64,000 bases of DNA from Flavobacterium aestivum (GTDB lineage Bacteria > Bacteroidota > Bacteroidia > Flavobacteriales > Flavobacteriaceae): contig NZ_CP113977.2 in NCBI RefSeq assembly GCF_026870175.2, positions 3,720,001 to 3,784,000 on the forward strand. Direction: 5' to 3'. Position 1 is the first letter of the stretch, and each line of letters begins with the position of its first letter. Below, piece after piece: positions 27,137 to 35,767 of this stretch. The notes below the pieces were generated by a model that worked only from the letters and a program-made list of their open reading frames with translations, ran no database searches and was not told the origin of the DNA. The position numbers were made by a program, and so were the translations under genes.

Positions 27137-28345
27137 ATGAATTTCAGAAAAAAAACAAACATTCTACATATACTATTATTGACAATAGCTGTAAGTTCCT
27201 GCAAAAACGAAAATAAAGAGGTTCGCAAAGCTGAAATAAAAGATGCTGATCTTCCTAAAAACGTTTTACCAAAAATGAAACCTTTTGTAGATGAATCTCC
27301 AAAACTTACTGCTTCTTATATAGCCGAAAAACAAAAAAAAATAGATTCTTTTTATAATAAAAACTGGCCTAACAACAGTATGAACGGCGGTTTTCTTGTT
27401 GCCCAAAACGGCCAGATTATCTATGAGAAATACGAAGGATATGCTAACTTTAGAGATAAAACCCTTATAACAAGCACTACTCCTATTCATATTGCATCGG
27501 TTAGTAAAGTCCTTACGGCTACTGCTGTTTTAAAATTAGTAAATGCCAAAAGAATAGACTTGGATCAAAAAGTGACTGATTTTTTAAAAGAGTTTCCTTA
27601 TCCAGATGTTACCGTAAGAATGTTACTGTGCCACAGAAGCGGAATGCGTAGCTACGCTTATTTTACAGATCGTGATAAAAACGTTTGGGACAGACATAAC
27701 ACGCTGACTAATCAAGACATTTTGACCATAATGGGCACCAAAAATATTGGCTTAGAACAAAAAACAGGTACCCGATTTGCCTACTGCAATACTAATTATG
27801 CCATGCTGGCTTTAATTATTGAAAAAGTGACCAAACTGTCTTATAAAGAGGCAATGGCAGAAATCATATTCAAACCATTGGGAATGAAAAACACTTTTGT
27901 CTTGGATTTTGATAAAGACAAAAAAAATGTAGCTCCATCTTATAAAGGCAATAAAGTCGAAATTGGAATTGACTATCTAGATAAAATTTACGGAGACAAA
28001 AACATCTACTCTACTCCAAGAGATTTACTGAAATTTGACAGAGCAAGAAATTCTCCGTCATTTTTGGAACCTGAATTATTGGCTCAAGTCTATACGGGCT
28101 ATAGCAACGAACATAAAGGAACCAAAAATTATGGTCTTGGTATTCGTATGATTAATTGGGAAAATGGTAAAAATTTCTATTTTCATAATGGTTGGTGGCA
28201 TGGTTTTACCTCATCTTATATTCCTTTAAAAGATGAGAATGTCACTATAATTGCCTTGTCTAATAAATTTACCCGAAGCACTTATGCGGTTCGAAAACTA
28301 TCAGTATTGTTTGGTGATTATCCGTTTAAAGTAGCAGATGAATAA
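27137..28345 (+). CDS. Class C beta-lactamase-fold serine hydrolase, lipoprotein
   Basis: The product is 402 residues. The signal peptide ends with a lipobox (AVSSC), so the enzyme is lipid-anchored. Catalytic motifs of the serine beta-lactamase/D-peptidase fold are present: S121-V-S-K in HIASVSKVLTA, the YxN motif FAYCNTNYAML, and the third box in FYFHNGWWHGF (HNG in place of KTG). This set is more typical of esterases or D-peptidases than of true beta-lactamases. The substrate is unknown. It precedes the tmRNA gene by 137 bp and has its own promoter. Confidence 0.88.
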   Translation: MNFRKKTNILHILLLTIAVSSCKNENKEVRKAEIKDADLPKNVLPKMKPFVDESPKLTASYIAEKQKKIDSFYNKNWPNNSMNGGFLVAQNGQIIYEKYEGYANFRDKTLITSTTPIHIASVSKVLTATAVLKLVNAKRIDLDQKVTDFLKEFPYPDVTVRMLLCHRSGMRSYAYFTDRDKNVWDRHNTLTNQDILTIMGTKNIGLEQKTGTRFAYCNTNYAMLALIIEKVTKLSYKEAMAEIIFKPLGMKNTFVLDFDKDKKNVAPSYKGNKVEIGIDYLDKIYGDKNIYSTPRDLLKFDRARNSPSFLEPELLAQVYTGYSNEHKGTKNYGLGIRMINWENGKNFYFHNGWWHGFTSSYIPLKDENVTIIALSNKFTRSTYAVRKLSVLFGDYPFKVADE

Positions 28346-28482
28346 AGATTGTAGATTTCAGAAATCAGAAGTCAGAATTTAGATGCCATTGAAATTGGGA
28401 ATTCCTTTAATTTTATACTACCTTTGCGGGAAATTCTATTTATAATATTAGATTGTAAAATCTAATATCATAAATCTAAAAT

Positions 28483-28876
28483 GGGGTCGACTGGTTTTGA
28501 CAGCAAGTCGAATTGAAAAGTAAGCACGTCGAGAACTGGGATAATTCTCGTAAATAAAAGGTCTCAAACTTTTTACACGGCGAAGGAAACTACGCTCTTG
28601 CTGCATAATCTGAATCATAGTAAGATTAGCCTCGTCCTACAAGGTAGGAAAGCAGGATTTACCTCGAAAGCTTTGGTTTATAGCGGTCGGTTCAGGTAAA
28701 TCGTAAAGATAAACCTAGATTTCCACAAGCTTCGGGTGGGTTTCGAAAATTAAGAAGCTAAGCAAAGAGTGGTTGTTTCTGGCCTAACTCAGAGTCGAAA
28801 ATCTATTCAGAAAATAAGCGTGTAGAAAGCTCTTTAGTTGCTTGTTTGGACCCGGGTTCGATTCCCGGCGATTCCA
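28483..28876 (+). ncRNA. ssrA: Transfer-messenger RNA (tmRNA)
   Basis: The 5' end GGGGTCGACTGGTTTTGACAGC and the 3' T-arm GGACCCGGGTTCGATTCCCGG followed by CGATTCCA are diagnostic. The 5' GGGGTCG pairs with the 3' CGATTCC as a 7-bp acceptor stem containing G-U pairs. The CCA is not encoded. The tag frame runs 28579-28608 and reads GEGNYALAA then TAA, close to the usual GENNYALAA of flavobacteria. It rescues ribosomes stalled on broken messages and marks the product for proteolysis. The 3' end is the boundary of a probable inserted island. Confidence 0.97.
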
Positions 28877-28882
28877 CAAAAA
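28866..28882. other. Attachment-site repeat, left copy (inside the ssrA 3' end)
   Basis: CGGCGATTCCACAAAAA at the ssrA 3' end recurs exactly at 32483-32499. ssrA 3' ends are common integration sites, so this is the likely left border of the island. Confidence 0.6.
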
Positions 28883-28920
28883 AGCCTGTAAAACTCAATA
28901 TTTACAGGCTTTTTGTTTTT
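28879..28920 (+). terminator. Terminator of ssrA
   Basis: AAAAAGCCTGTAAA and TTTACAGGCTTTTT form a 14-bp stem with an 8-nt loop, followed by further T residues. Confidence 0.9.
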
Positions 28921-28958
28921 TGGTTGATATTTAAATTGTTAAATAATTATATCTTATT

Positions 28959-30332
28959 TTAAAATAAAATTCCTTCAAAAGTATCTTCTCCATTTATAAT
29001 TTCTCGAACTTCCAAGATACTCTTAAGCTTAAAATTACGGAATTTCCCCTTTCTAAGTAAGCAGTTTGCGTTGAGCATTATTTCAACATTCTCATCATTA
29101 AATATTGCTTTAGGTAAAGTATTACTAGGAATTGATCCATCATTTGAATGAATAAACAATTTACCATCTTCCAAGTAACTATAACTAACAAATGAAAGCT
29201 CTTCTTCGGGATTCCAACTTTCTAAACTTCTGTATGTTTCTATAAATTCACTAAAATCTTTTATGCAAATAAATAGATCTAAAATCTTTATTATTCTTCT
29301 AGTTATATTACCATAGGCATCTTTATAAACAATTGAATAATAAGTACCTAACTTAAATTTACAATCTGTTACTTTTACTTTATATCCTTTATTATAATTA
29401 GGGTATTTTTTGCCAAAAATATCTTTTTCTGAAATTTCGGTAAAAGGACGATCTATTGTAATTATAGATTTATTATAAGTGATATAATCAAAATAACTCA
29501 TTTGATAGAAATAATGCTTATAAACTATAGCTTCTGAATGTCCTATAGTTTCAGTAATATAGCTCCCATTTTCACTACCTTCTAATTTAAATGGATTACT
29601 AATTGGTAATATAAAGAATTTGTTTTCTTCAATTGAATCATGAACATCAGATAACAAATCCTTCTCTAAAAGTAAATCCTGAGTCTCTTGAACTGAATAT
29701 AAAGTCTCATACTTTAAAAATGCTTCAGAAAAAGTCTTAGAACTTGAATTGTACCACTTACATTTTAATTCAATTAGAGGCACTCCCAATTTTTCACAAA
29801 ATTTATTTTTATCATCTGAAAATTTATAACCAATAATTGTCATAAGAGGTGGTAAAAATTCTAAATGATTATTTTCTACCAAATCTCCATTTTCCTTAGT
29901 CCGATTTACTCTTTTCTTAAACAATTCAACATCAACACTTTTAAGAACCACTTTTTTATTAAGGTAAGATTCTTTAATAAGATTTTCATAATTTTTAATA
30001 GAAAGCTCTTTCTTTGCTTTTTCTAGTTCTTTTTTAAAATTAAATTCGATTAAGATTTTATGTTCCGAAACAGAAAAGTCGATTTTATTAACCAGATTAC
30101 TATTTATCCATTTATCGGAAAATTTTCCATCTCTTGAATTATAATAAATACAGTGTAATTGTTGACCTATATCTTTACCAGTTTGTTTATCAAACACTTT
30201 ATCTTTTATATCCTTCACAACTAGAACAGGAGATGAATACTCAGAATAAGCTGCTATTTTAATATTAGTAAGTTTGTGCAAAAACGGATGAGTTTTGAAT
30301 ACTATCAATTCTCCTGGCTTAAATTCAGACAT
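28959..30332 (-). CDS. Unknown protein of the ssrA island, possible WYL-like C-terminus
   Basis: The product is 457 residues with no signal peptide and no membrane helix. I do not recognise a full-length family. Two segments resemble each other: SPVLVVKDI..LHCIYYNSRDGKFSDKWINSNLV near residues 34-83, and PPLMTIIGYK..LIELKCKWYNSSSKTFSEAFLKYETLY near 160-215. The C-terminal part has IVYKDAYGNITRRIIKILDL and later IMLNANCLLRKGKFRNFKLKSILEV, reminiscent of the WYL ligand-sensing domain that is frequent in defence loci. That is an inference from spacing. It is divergent from the reverse transcriptase, shares the island with it and has equally AT-rich codon use. Confidence 0.75.
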   Translation of the reverse strand: MSEFKPGELIVFKTHPFLHKLTNIKIAAYSEYSSPVLVVKDIKDKVFDKQTGKDIGQQLHCIYYNSRDGKFSDKWINSNLVNKIDFSVSEHKILIEFNFKKELEKAKKELSIKNYENLIKESYLNKKVVLKSVDVELFKKRVNRTKENGDLVENNHLEFLPPLMTIIGYKFSDDKNKFCEKLGVPLIELKCKWYNSSSKTFSEAFLKYETLYSVQETQDLLLEKDLLSDVHDSIEENKFFILPISNPFKLEGSENGSYITETIGHSEAIVYKHYFYQMSYFDYITYNKSIITIDRPFTEISEKDIFGKKYPNYNKGYKVKVTDCKFKLGTYYSIVYKDAYGNITRRIIKILDLFICIKDFSEFIETYRSLESWNPEEELSFVSYSYLEDGKLFIHSNDGSIPSNTLPKAIFNDENVEIMLNANCLLRKGKFRNFKLKSILEVREIINGEDTFEGILF

Positions 30333-30388
30333 AGTTTTCTTTTTATAGTTAAGATGTCCAATATATGAATTTTAATGTTAAATTTGAA

Positions 30389-30728
30389 AAAGAATCTGCG
30401 TGATGAGTGTAATTACAGCTGTGTGGATCAGATAACAGGATTTATTCTGTTATACTCAAATATAAGAAGATATTTGAGGTAAGAAGATTTATAAATTTTC
30501 GAGCTGTTTAGAGATAAACCCGCTCCTAATAGAAGGATAAGACCATCAATAAATATGCCAAATACATCATGCGTTATGCAGGATTTCAGTAAAGGTAGTA
30601 ATAATACAGTTGAGTTCATAATTCTTTTATATTTATTCGCAAAACCAATGACTCAGTAAATGGGTACCGATCCAACTCGTAAAATGAGGTATGTAATTTT
30701 TAACGTTATTGCTGACCGCAGATTCTTT
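30389..30728 (+). ncRNA. Candidate structured RNA upstream of the reverse transcriptase
   Basis: AAAGAATCTGCG (30389-30400) and CGCAGATTCTTT (30717-30728) are a perfect 12-bp inverted repeat enclosing 316 nt, and the right arm ends 12 nt before the reverse transcriptase start. Inside are two adjacent hairpins: ATAACAG/CTGTTAT (30432-30438 with 30447-30453) and CTCAAATAT/ATATTTGAG (30455-30463 with 30470-30478). There are also a weaker TGAGT/ACTCA pair (30611-30615 with 30651-30655) and an imperfect direct repeat GTAAATGGGTA / GTAAAATGAGGTA. The sense strand is full of stop codons. Placement and architecture match RNA partners of retron and DRT reverse transcriptases. The end repeats also resemble the ATCTGCG palindromes of this genome, so the call is tentative. 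Confidence 0.5.
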
Positions 30729-30740
30729 ATTTAACTTATT

Positions 30741-32357
30741 ATGGACAAACCTAGTTGGCTTAAAGAAAAAGGATATATACATTTATCGCCTTCCCTTGAA
30801 TTAGGAAGTGATTGGCGCAAAATTGTAAAAAAAATCGCTAATAAAAATTATATTGCCAAGTATGCTTTTTATCCTTTGATACATACAGTTCTATCAGAAA
30901 GGAAGTTTAAAAAAGGGGATTCCAAAAAATTTACAACACACCAAAGAAAACATACACATTATCGATTAAGAACTTCACATCCTAAGCAAAATTCAAAAAA
31001 AAGACCTTTGCACTATGCTAGTCATATGGATGCTTTAATTTACGGATATTACGCTAGTATATTAAGAGACAAATATGAAAATCTTTTAAAACAAGAACCT
31101 TTACAAGATCAAGCTATAATTGCTTATAGAAAAATTGAAACATTTCAAGGATCTGGCATTGGAAAATCTAATATTCACTTTGCAAAAGAATGCTTTGATG
31201 AGATTAAAAACAGAACAAAAAATAACACTGAAATATCTGTCTTAGCAATTGACTTAAAAAGTTTTTTTTCAACTTTAGATCATAAAATCTTAAAAGAACA
31301 ATGGAAGAAAATCCTAAACGAACCTGATAATTTACCTCATGATCATTATAACGTTTTTAAAGCCTGCACTAATTTTAAGTATGTATTACAGGATGATTTA
31401 CGAATTAGGAAAAATAAAAACGGTAAAAAAGCTCCATATAATGAAAGTAAGTTAGCTCAAATTAGAAAAACAAAAGGGTTTCGATGCTTTTTTGAATCCA
31501 ATAAAGATTTTAGAAAATATATTCAAACTGGAAAACTACCTATCTATTCAAATTCATTTTTGAAAAAGTTAGAAAATGGAAAAACAGTTAAAAATGGAAT
31601 ACCTCAAGGATTACCAATCAGTACAGTTTTAGCTAATCTTTATCTTTATAACTTCGATTTAGAAATTGTTAATCGATGGGTAAAACCCCATAATATATAT
31701 TACAGAAGATATTCAGACGATATATTCATAGTTTGTGAAAAGATACACTGCAATGAAATTGAAAAAGATATTCAAGAATTAATTAAAAAATATGAAATAA
31801 AAATTAGTACTGACAAAACAGAAAAATTTATTTTCAAAAACGTATCACACATTAAACATAGTACTAGATTAGAATGCTTTAGAATAATAAATGACGAAAA
31901 AGAAGTTTCATCATCAATGTCATATTTAGGTTTTGAATTTAGGGGTTATAATACTGCTATAAAATCTACTAACCTTTCTAAATATTACAGAAAAATCATT
32001 TCAACAGTTAAAAGAAAAGCAAAAAGAACTATAAAACTGATTGAGAGAAATCCAAACACAAAAAAGGCAATATTTAAAAATCAAGTAAAAAAAATATACA
32101 ATCTACCTATAAAATTAAAAGATGGGGATTTAACAGAAAAAAAAATGCAGAAAAAAATGAGATACAAACTTATTTTGAATGACAGAGGGTTTTATGAATT
32201 TAGATTTAGTGAAAGAAAAAACAATAAGCAATCTAATTATCACAGTTATATTAAAAGATGTTGTGATGAATTTCAAACTGATTCTTTCCAAAAACAGATA
32301 AAAAAAAGCAAGCATATTGCATATTCTGCAATTACTAAATATTTAATTGAAAAATAA
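30741..32357 (+). CDS. Reverse transcriptase, probable defence-associated (UG/DRT-like)
   Basis: The product is 538 residues. The polymerase core is intact: first catalytic aspartate D171 in LAIDLKSFFSTLDH, GIPQGLPISTVLANLYL from G286, the active-site YSDD (Y324-S325-D326-D327 in YYRRYSDDIFIVC) and the SYLGFEFRG segment that follows. About 115 residues separate the first two motifs, much more than in retron enzymes. The retron NAxxH and VTG hallmarks are not seen, nor are the maturase and endonuclease domains of group II intron proteins. The basic, Lys-rich C-terminal part (about residues 400-538) may bind RNA or be a helical repeat region. The single gene, ssrA location and preceding RNA-like segment favour a phage-defence role. 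Confidence 0.85.
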   Translation: MDKPSWLKEKGYIHLSPSLELGSDWRKIVKKIANKNYIAKYAFYPLIHTVLSERKFKKGDSKKFTTHQRKHTHYRLRTSHPKQNSKKRPLHYASHMDALIYGYYASILRDKYENLLKQEPLQDQAIIAYRKIETFQGSGIGKSNIHFAKECFDEIKNRTKNNTEISVLAIDLKSFFSTLDHKILKEQWKKILNEPDNLPHDHYNVFKACTNFKYVLQDDLRIRKNKNGKKAPYNESKLAQIRKTKGFRCFFESNKDFRKYIQTGKLPIYSNSFLKKLENGKTVKNGIPQGLPISTVLANLYLYNFDLEIVNRWVKPHNIYYRRYSDDIFIVCEKIHCNEIEKDIQELIKKYEIKISTDKTEKFIFKNVSHIKHSTRLECFRIINDEKEVSSSMSYLGFEFRGYNTAIKSTNLSKYYRKIISTVKRKAKRTIKLIERNPNTKKAIFKNQVKKIYNLPIKLKDGDLTEKKMQKKMRYKLILNDRGFYEFRFSERKNNKQSNYHSYIKRCCDEFQTDSFQKQIKKSKHIAYSAITKYLIEK

Positions 32358-32482
32358 AAAAAGATGGTTAATTCTAAAAACACGTCAGATCAAGTAAATT
32401 CTTTATAAACAAATAGATTCAGAACTTTTACCAACCCTATCTATAAACATTAAAATAGGAATTAGGTGTTCGATTGTAATCT

Positions 32483-32499
32483 CGGCGATTCCACAAAAA
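32483..32499. other. Attachment-site repeat, right copy
   Basis: This is an exact 17-bp copy of the ssrA 3' end (28866-28882). It is preceded by GTTCGATT, as in the ssrA T-arm, but with six extra bases (GTAATC) replacing part of the stem. It marks the probable right end of the inserted island. The gap 32358-32605 otherwise holds only a terminator. Confidence 0.6.
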
Positions 32500-32535
32500 T
32501 CCTTGTAATTACCTAAATTACAATGATTTTTATTT
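32495..32535 (+). terminator. Terminator at the right end of the island
   Basis: AAAAATC-c-TTGTAATT pairs with AATTACAA-t-GATTTTT as a 16-bp stem with one mismatch, followed by T-rich sequence. It overlaps the right attachment copy by five bases. Confidence 0.7.
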
Positions 32536-32605
32536 TAAAATACCTTTTTCGTTGCCGTTTTTCTATTATGGATATTTTTTACAAGCATTTACACGCTTTT
32601 TTTCG

Positions 32606-34252
32606 TCATTTAATGATTGCTGGAATTAAATAATTCTCAATAATCTTGTCAACCTGTTTCTCTCCGTATAAACTATTATATGCAGTCGAAGTGATTACAA
32701 TTACAATAGGTTTGTCTTTGAAAATAAAAATTCTATTACCGCCATTACCACTCGAATAGTAAACTTCATACCCTACGTCATTTACTTTGTAGGTCTTATT
32801 CCAAAATAGATAACCATAATATTCGTCATCAGATATTTTCATCTTGTGGGACAGACTCTTTGTTATCCAATCCTTTGACAGAATTTGTTTGTCATTCCAT
32901 GTGCCATAATTTTTGTATAACTGCCCAAACTTTGCATAATCCAATGAACGCAATTGTAAGCTTCCTGCTGTATTAGCTACTTTTTGAGGGGTAAATTGCC
33001 ATTTATACTCTGTTATGCCGAGCGGGTAAAACAAATTTTTGTGAGCATATTTCTCTAAACCTTCTGGAACAGATTTATGAATGATGTCGCCCAGAACTAC
33101 TACACCCGCAGTGAAGTAATCCCACCTTTTGTCGGCTATTTTTGTTTTGTCAATGGGAAGGTTTAATGTGAAGTCAACCCAATTATTTGTACTATACATC
33201 TTTTCTTCATTACCAGGTGAGTCTTGATTCATATCAGATCCGTCAAAAGGCGAACTCATTGTAAGTAAACTTTCTAAAGTAATACTATCTTTTAATGGAG
33301 TATAGTTTTGAAAGTCTTTGAGGTTGTAAAATTCTTTTAAAGTTTGTGTTTCACTCTTTATATAACCATCCTTGACTGCAATTCCTAAAAGTGCTGATGC
33401 AAATGATTTTCCAACTGATCTTGTGTCGTGAAGTGTATTTCTGGCCACTTTATTAAAATACTCTTCTATTAGAAGCTTCCCATCTTTTATTACTACAACA
33501 CTTGTGATATCTTTATACTTATTAGTTAAGATTTTTCGATTTAGGTCTTCAATTTTAGCAATATTTATTTTCTCTGTAGAAATAGGCCAATCTTCAAGTG
33601 GCTGAACTGGCTGAACTTTGACAAGCTTTTCATCAATTTTTATTTCTGGAACTATAATTTTTATTTGTCCTTCTGCAATAATTTTACCAGTCAGAACTTC
33701 TTTCAGTTTTAGGTATGGTCTTATTTCAATTTTAAGAAGGTGTTCTCCATTTGTAAAGGCTTCCTCTCCTCCATTGGCAAGAAATCGATCCCAAAGAAAC
33801 CTTCCCCAGGAATCTTCATTGGTAGAACTTATCATGGGAACTCTTAACGTTTTTTTCTGGTTTTTGCTATCTAGGCTTCCTGCATTGACGTTTAAATTCT
33901 CTGAATAAATCTTTTTGCCGTCTATGTAAAATGAAAATTGATAGTTTCCATTTTTAGTAAGTTGGTCTGCGGTTAATTCCGGAGATAGTAAATGAAGGTA
34001 ATTGGTTAGAGAATTCCCCAGAAAAACATTAATATTAAGATTAGTTTTATCTTTTAATTCAAATGATGTTAGGAAGTCAGATTGTTTAAGATTTTCAATA
34101 GGGAAATTTAGACTCGTGAAGCCAATTTTACCTACGTTTGATTTGTAAATGCGATAAGTAATCCTGTCACTTTCTACAAAGTCTGCTCTTTGCCCAAACA
34201 AGTCGAATGCAATCAGGAAAATTATAGTTAAAATGGCAAACTGTCTTATCAT
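32606..34252 (-). CDS. Exported beta-lactamase-fold serine hydrolase
   Basis: The product is 548 residues with a signal peptide (MIRQFAILTIIFLIAFDLFG). The first 220 residues form an extra beta-rich domain of unknown role. The hydrolase domain follows with S279-V-G-K in DTRSVGKSFASALLGIA, a YxN-type motif probably at WDYFTAGVVVLGD, and the third box near YSSGNGGNRIFIF. It likely acts in the periplasm on a peptide or ester. It lies 15 bp after the M28 peptidase gene, in the same direction as the export genes of the peptide cluster, so maturation or self-protection is possible but unproven. Confidence 0.85.
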   Translation of the reverse strand: MIRQFAILTIIFLIAFDLFGQRADFVESDRITYRIYKSNVGKIGFTSLNFPIENLKQSDFLTSFELKDKTNLNINVFLGNSLTNYLHLLSPELTADQLTKNGNYQFSFYIDGKKIYSENLNVNAGSLDSKNQKKTLRVPMISSTNEDSWGRFLWDRFLANGGEEAFTNGEHLLKIEIRPYLKLKEVLTGKIIAEGQIKIIVPEIKIDEKLVKVQPVQPLEDWPISTEKINIAKIEDLNRKILTNKYKDITSVVVIKDGKLLIEEYFNKVARNTLHDTRSVGKSFASALLGIAVKDGYIKSETQTLKEFYNLKDFQNYTPLKDSITLESLLTMSSPFDGSDMNQDSPGNEEKMYSTNNWVDFTLNLPIDKTKIADKRWDYFTAGVVVLGDIIHKSVPEGLEKYAHKNLFYPLGITEYKWQFTPQKVANTAGSLQLRSLDYAKFGQLYKNYGTWNDKQILSKDWITKSLSHKMKISDDEYYGYLFWNKTYKVNDVGYEVYYSSGNGGNRIFIFKDKPIVIVITSTAYNSLYGEKQVDKIIENYLIPAIIK

Positions 34253-34267
34253 ATTTTTGTTTTTTAA

Positions 34268-35647
34268 TTATTCTGTCAGATGAATATTGGCTATAGTATA
34301 ATGTTCAGCCTTTGCCAATTCAACAAATACTGCTATTGTTGTTTTGACAATATCGCTCATAAATTTATAATTAAATTTTATATGAGGCTTGCTATCTCTG
34401 GGTGTATGTAAGTCTGGATTTCTTGTTGCTCCTCCTTCTCCTATATGCAATGCTGAATTGTTGTTGTACCAAAAACTTGCATGATCACTTTCTGCTAATG
34501 CTGGAGCATATTTACCGTTATCTTCCGCAAGCAGAGAAACTACTTTCAAATCTCCAACATACTTATTAGCTGTGTTCAAAAATAATTCGCTAAGCTTTGT
34601 AGAATTTTCATTAGAAGTATTTATTACAAAATCTCCTCTGTATTTATTTTTTTCTACTAATTTGCATACCTCCGGATATAATTGGTCAAATCCTTCCGGA
34701 ACTATCTGTGAATCTGGTTTATCAGAACATACACCAATCATATCCAAATTGATTACACCTCCTATTTTTTCCGATTCTTTTATACCTCCTCCAAAAACAT
34801 ATGAAAGACTTCCTATCAGGCCGTCTTCCTCCTTATCAAATCCTATAAATTTTATAGTATGGTCAAATTGATATTTAGAAAGTATTCGCATTGCTTCCAA
34901 AAGACCGATGACACCAGAAGCATTATCATCCATTCCTAAGCTACCTGGATAAGAATCATAATGAGCGGATAAAATAAAAGTTTCGGCTTGCTGAGACTGG
35001 CCTGTTATACTGCCTATAACATTTTTTATATTGTGTTTTTCGTCTCTATCCTTAACCACTGGTGCCAAACCTGTTTTAGCAGTCCAGATTTTATTAAGTT
35101 CTGAATTAGAAAGTTCAATTCTATGGTAATATGAATTTACCCCATTATCTTTAAAAGAGTTTTTTATGTATTCCCCTACCCTTTCTAAGTGCATTTGTGT
35201 TGTTGAATTACTGCTATTCCGCTCTCCAAGGATATAATTTAGATCTTTTATCATACGAACTGTATCTACTTCTTTTATGAGCTGGCTTATATCTATCTTA
35301 TACCTGTCATCTGCTACTAGCTTTATAATGCTTTTTTTAGGATTAAACGTTTTCTTGTCATAAGTCCATACAATTCTTCTATTTTTTCCAGCTGATACCG
35401 GAAATCCAATGTCTCCCTCGGCATTACTTTTGTCTATGATATAGGTAAGGCCATTCTCATCTGTAATCCTTAACCGTACTTCTAGCTGATCATTCTCTTT
35501 ATCTAAAAGATCATAAACTATAATCAATTTACTGTTTCTCTGATCAATTGTCCCTTTTAAGTTTGATAGTATTGCCGGATTATTTGCTTTACAGAGTATA
35601 ATTGAAAATAATATAATTAAAGCAGTTGCTATTTTTTTTGTTTTCAT
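34268..35647 (-). CDS. Exported M28-family zinc aminopeptidase-like protein
   Basis: The product is 459 residues with signal peptide MKTKKIATALIILFSIILCKA. A beta domain of about 90 residues (LKGTIDQRNSKLIIVYDLLDKEND) precedes the M28 catalytic domain. Zinc ligands and catalytic residues are visible in ILSAHYDSYPGSLGMDDNASGVIGLLE, FDKEEDGLIGSLSYVFG, NLDMIG and AESDHASFWYNN. It should remove N-terminal residues from peptides in the periplasm. The neighbouring serine hydrolase and the upstream TolC/ABC export genes run in the same direction, so it may process or destroy the peptide made by the NRPS. Confidence 0.9.
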   Translation of the reverse strand: MKTKKIATALIILFSIILCKANNPAILSNLKGTIDQRNSKLIIVYDLLDKENDQLEVRLRITDENGLTYIIDKSNAEGDIGFPVSAGKNRRIVWTYDKKTFNPKKSIIKLVADDRYKIDISQLIKEVDTVRMIKDLNYILGERNSSNSTTQMHLERVGEYIKNSFKDNGVNSYYHRIELSNSELNKIWTAKTGLAPVVKDRDEKHNIKNVIGSITGQSQQAETFILSAHYDSYPGSLGMDDNASGVIGLLEAMRILSKYQFDHTIKFIGFDKEEDGLIGSLSYVFGGGIKESEKIGGVINLDMIGVCSDKPDSQIVPEGFDQLYPEVCKLVEKNKYRGDFVINTSNENSTKLSELFLNTANKYVGDLKVVSLLAEDNGKYAPALAESDHASFWYNNNSALHIGEGGATRNPDLHTPRDSKPHIKFNYKFMSDIVKTTIAVFVELAKAEHYTIANIHLTE

Positions 35648-35767
35648 TTAAATAGAGTTTAACATATAGCGTTACTGTATTAAAAAACGGAAGATTTTTT
35701 AATTACAAATAGTTTTATTTTAAGCAGCTAAATAGTATTACATGATTTTCCCTTATACTTTCTCGTG

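Noticed and set aside
30741..32357. Retron or group II intron assignment for the reverse transcriptase
   Set aside because: The retron NAxxH and VTG hallmarks are not seen and the protein is too long. No maturase X, DNA-binding or HNH domain and no intron RNA ends are seen.
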